DNA from: Desulfobacterales bacterium
GTDB lineage: Bacteria > Desulfobacterota > Desulfobacteria > Desulfobacterales > JAUCGF01
Direction of reading: 5' to 3'
Length of the DNA: 7,176 nt
Assembly: GCA_029940345.1 (NCBI GenBank)
Contig: JAOZRC010000271.1
Coordinates: forward strand, 1 to 7,176
Shown here: positions 5,716 through 7,176 of the stretch, in pieces
Numbering within the stretch: position 1 is the stretch's first letter
Layout: each line of letters opens with the position of its first letter
Translations under genes and position numbers: made by a program
Notes under the pieces: generated by a model
Databases searched by the model: none
What the model was told of the DNA's origin: nothing
Seen by the model: the letters and a program-made list of their open reading frames with translations, nothing else

Positions 5716-5785
5716 TTACCTTATTATCTTATTTGTCGGCAAAACATCCTGGTTTTTAACAGACCGCCATTATTTAATAAGGTAA
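5716..5785. repeat. 10-bp inverted repeat in the spacer
   Basis: TTACCTTATT (5716-5725) and AATAAGGTAA (5776-5785) are exact reverse complements 50 bases apart. A looser outer pair, TAGCAA (5692-5697) and TTGCTA (5838-5843), encloses it. This may be a remnant of a small non-autonomous mobile element or a regulator site. AT-rich DNA yields such matches by chance fairly often. Confidence 0.35.
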
Positions 5786-5866
5786 TACAGTATGATAGCA
5801 TTGTTCACCCCTCCTGCCGGTCAGCAATGATGATATCTTGCTAAAGTTTTAAGATGGAGATGTAAA

Positions 5867-6100
5867 ATGACTGAAAAAAGCTCTAAAATAATAAAAAATT
5901 GCAGAACATTTTTTCCAATGGGATTTGGTGTCAGTAAAGTTGAAGATGCAATTATAGTTTTAAATTTTATTGACATCATAGACAATGAAAATGATGATCA
6001 TGAAATCATATCTTCAATTGCAATGAGTGAGGCAAAAGCGAAAACACTCATTAAAGCTTTAAATGAAGCAATAGATGGTGATGAAAATGATTCAGCATAA
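5867..6100 (+). CDS. Small conserved-looking protein, weakly DUF3467-like
   Basis: The 77-residue acidic protein is the first gene of the three-gene unit. No function can be assigned. Visible parts are a short basic N-terminus, CRTFFPMGFGVSKVED (12-27), a beta-type stretch AIIVLNFIDII (28-38), an acidic loop (NDNENDDHE region), then IISSIAMSEAKAKTLIKALN (47-66) and an acidic tail. The strand-loop-strand plan ending in an A/V-M-S-x-x-x-A-K-x-L-I-x-A-L-x-E-x-I segment recalls DUF3467 proteins, whose function is unknown, but the likeness is judged by eye and weak. GGAG (5856-5859) lies seven bases before the ATG. The 3' end overlaps the next gene by 26 bases, which suggests translational coupling and a joint role with the two genes downstream. 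Confidence 0.7.
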   Translation: MTEKSSKIIKNCRTFFPMGFGVSKVEDAIIVLNFIDIIDNENDDHEIISSIAMSEAKAKTLIKALNEAIDGDENDSA

Positions 6101-6692
6101 TTATACTTATGATTCAGTATCAAAAGATATTGTTAAAACTTTTCCATTCAGCAAGCATATATGGGAAACTGGAAAAAGTCGAAAACCTACATATTTTTTA
6201 TATAACAGCAGGCTGATTTATGAAAAATTAGCATTATCTGAAGAATCGAACATTAAAATTTTTATGAACTCATTAAGCAAGAAAGCGGATTTTAATGAAA
6301 TTATAAATTTTTCCGAGTCAAGGTATCCTGAAACCCAAAAATTTATTTTTCATCGCTTAATGAATTTGAATGTAATGTCAGACTCTGAAGAAAATGATAA
6401 ACTTTCTTTAGAATCACTCAAAGGACTGTTAGCTTTCCTTTATTCGATCAAAATTTTCAAGAAACCCACAATAACATTGAATGATTTGGGATATCTTCAA
6501 CTAAATTGGAAAAGAGATAAAAATAATCTTTTGACAGTTAATTTTAAGGAAAAGTATTTTTTGAATTATGTGATTTTTATGCCAAGCTCCTATAATTCTA
6601 AACGTATCATTCTGAATGGCGCAATGAATATCCTTGATTTTCAACATTATCTTTCCAAACTGGGTGTGAAACTGCATAAGGAGAGCAATTGA
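6075..6692 (+). CDS. Uncharacterised 205-aa protein, second gene of three-gene unit
   Basis: The protein is not recognised as a named family. Residues 1-110 are mostly helical and charged. Residues 113-130 (ESLKGLLAFLYSIKIFKK) form a helix, followed by PTITLNDLGYLQLNWKRD (131-148), a beta hairpin, then NLLTVNFKEKYFLNYVIF (151-168) and more strands with a final helix (DFQHYLSKLGVKLHK). A core reading P-x-I-x-L-x-x-x-G-x-L-x-L-x-W then L-x-V-x-F is reminiscent of small hypothetical proteins seen paired with proteins like the one downstream, but that link is from memory only. There is no signal peptide and no membrane segment. The start is uncertain: ATGs at 6075, 6081 and 6087 are all in frame, all lie inside the upstream gene, and none has a strong Shine-Dalgarno site, which fits coupling to the 77-aa gene. 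It overlaps the next gene by four bases (TTGA). Confidence 0.72.
   Translation: MVMKMIQHNYTYDSVSKDIVKTFPFSKHIWETGKSRKPTYFLYNSRLIYEKLALSEESNIKIFMNSLSKKADFNEIINFSESRYPETQKFIFHRLMNLNVMSDSEENDKLSLESLKGLLAFLYSIKIFKKPTITLNDLGYLQLNWKRDKNNLLTVNFKEKYFLNYVIFMPSSYNSKRIILNGAMNILDFQHYLSKLGVKLHKESN
6678..6683 (+). promoter_or_regulatory. Ribosome binding site for a TTG start
   Basis: AAGGAG lies five bases before the TTG at 6689-6691, inside the end of the 205-aa gene. It supports TTG as the real start of the third gene. The next in-frame ATG is 24 codons later (6761) and would cut off the conserved-looking N-terminus. Confidence 0.75.
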
Positions 6693-7141
6693 AAGAAATT
6701 GGAAAGGGTAATGTCACACGCTATTGCAAACCATCCGCTTTAGATGAAAATGGCTCTCCTATGAGTTCAGCATTTCAAAGACGGCCGGATCGAAACGAAG
6801 GCTATTTATCCGTCTATCTGTTAGATTATTTTGATAATGTTGAACAAAGCGAGGATATTTTTCAAGTAAAGAAAATAATGGAAAAGAATCGTTTCAATCT
6901 TAAAAAGAGCGCAGTATTTGCAGTTCTCAATGTTGAGCAATCGAAAAAATATATAATGGAAGAAATTTCAGAAAAAATCAGCTATAAAGCATTAAATCTG
7001 CCTCATTCCGGAATCTTTCATGAATATGATGACCTTGTGATCTCTGAACTGCTTGCAGAATGTGTTCAAAGCATGTATTCTGTAAGAGATATTGGGCATC
7101 CTTCATTTGTCAGTTTACATTTTGTCCCGTTAGGGACATAA
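6689..7141 (+). CDS. Uncharacterised 150-aa protein, third gene of three-gene unit (TTG start)
   Basis: No named family is recognised. The N-terminal part is distinctive: GNVTRYCKPSALDENGSPMS (7-26), SAFQRRPDRNEGYLSVYLLD (27-46) and YF, a pattern I associate from memory with small bacterial hypothetical proteins of the form R-Y/H-x-K-P-S ... S-A-F-x-x-R ... L-S-V-x-x-L-x-x-F. The middle contains AVFAVLNVEQSKK (75-87). LPHSGIFHEYDDLVISELLA (104-123) with Cys125 comes next. The protein is soluble and mixed alpha/beta, with no signal or membrane segment. It starts at TTG 6689, with AAGGAG at 6678-6683, and shares TTGA with the stop of the 205-aa gene, which implies coupled translation. The final residues (HFVPLGT) are encoded within a palindromic repeat-like sequence at 7119-7142, so the natural C-terminus may have been replaced or trimmed. 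Confidence 0.73.
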   Translation: MKEIGKGNVTRYCKPSALDENGSPMSSAFQRRPDRNEGYLSVYLLDYFDNVEQSEDIFQVKKIMEKNRFNLKKSAVFAVLNVEQSKKYIMEEISEKISYKALNLPHSGIFHEYDDLVISELLAECVQSMYSVRDIGHPSFVSLHFVPLGT

Positions 7142-7142
7142 T
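7119..7142. repeat. Palindromic repeat-like element forming the 3' end of the last gene
   Basis: TGTCCC (7123-7128) pairs with GGGACA (7133-7138) across a GTTA loop. The stem extends to ten positions (7119-7128 with 7133-7142) with one T-T mismatch. A TGTCCCGTTAGGGACA core coding for V-P-L-G-T looks like a dispersed intergenic repeat I recall from some anaerobe genomes, but this cannot be checked here. It contains the stop codon of the 150-aa gene and could act as a weak terminator hairpin. Only about 30 bases remain after it. Confidence 0.5.
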
Positions 7143-7156
7143 ATCTATAGAAAAAT

Positions 7157-7167
7157 GCTTGCTAATA
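7157..7167. repeat. 11-bp inverted repeat, right copy
   Basis: GCTTGCTAATA is the exact reverse complement of 4937-4947. It lies 15 bases after the stop codon of the 150-aa gene. Whether it marks the true right edge of the accessory segment cannot be judged because the window ends nine bases later. Confidence 0.35.
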
Positions 7168-7176
7168 CAACAAGTC

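Larger units (their letters stand above)
5605..5866. other. Non-coding spacer between toxin gene and three-gene unit
   Basis: No protein gene of convincing length is seen here on either strand. The stretch holds a long terminator-like hairpin (5607-5676), a 10-bp inverted repeat with 50 bases between arms (5716-5785), and a minus-strand AGGAGGGG placed six bases before an ATG that opens a 25-codon frame (5801 down to 5724). TATGAT at 5791-5796 is a possible -10 element for the downstream genes but has no matching -35. The end (from about 5850) is the leader of the 77-aa gene, with GGAG at 5856-5859. Confidence 0.6.

Noticed and set aside
5605..5866. CRISPR array, tRNA or other RNA gene in the spacer
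   Set aside because: No regularly spaced direct repeats and no tRNA-like cloverleaf were seen. Only inverted repeats are present.

Overview
The first two thirds of the window (1 to about 4935) is part of a bacterial Wood-Ljungdahl (reductive acetyl-CoA) locus on the + strand. It holds the 3' end of a gene that is probably the CO dehydrogenase catalytic subunit, a full acsB (acetyl-CoA synthase, complete A-cluster ligand set), acsC (large subunit of the corrinoid iron-sulfur protein) and an acsE-type methyltetrahydrofolate:corrinoid protein methyltransferase. In the autotrophic direction the AcsE-type protein moves a methyl group from methyl-tetrahydrofolate to the cobamide on AcsC/AcsD, and AcsB joins that methyl with CO from CODH and with CoA. 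In acetate or organic oxidation the same proteins run in reverse. A strong rho-independent terminator follows acsE. The acsB protein has the long bacterial form, and the gene set plus balanced base composition suggest an anaerobic bacterium, plausibly a Desulfobacterota (deltaproteobacterial) sulfate reducer. That taxonomic guess is inference only.

The spacers inside the acs cluster are rich in hairpins. The acsB-acsC gap holds three separate inverted repeats and the acsC-acsE gap a perfect 12-bp one. Two of these show a degenerate 7-bp repeat rhythm. acsD, acsF/cooC, metF and fhs are not in the window.

Base composition changes sharply after the acsE terminator. From about 4938 to the end the DNA is visibly AT-rich and looks like an accessory segment. 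It first carries an overlapping toxin-antitoxin pair: a DUF433 (VapB-like) antitoxin and a DUF5615 PIN-like toxin. The toxin's C-terminal coding sequence continues in the -1 frame, so it appears to carry a one-base frameshift. Next comes a roughly 260-290 base non-coding stretch with a large terminator-like hairpin and nested inverted repeats. The segment ends with a tight three-gene unit of unknown function (77, 205 and 150 aa; overlaps of 26 and 4 bases; the third gene starts with TTG). The last codons of the third gene lie inside a palindromic repeat-like element at the window end.

The most interesting points are the uncharacterised three-gene unit, the frameshifted toxin, the palindrome that supplies a protein C-terminus, and the structured spacers in the acs cluster.
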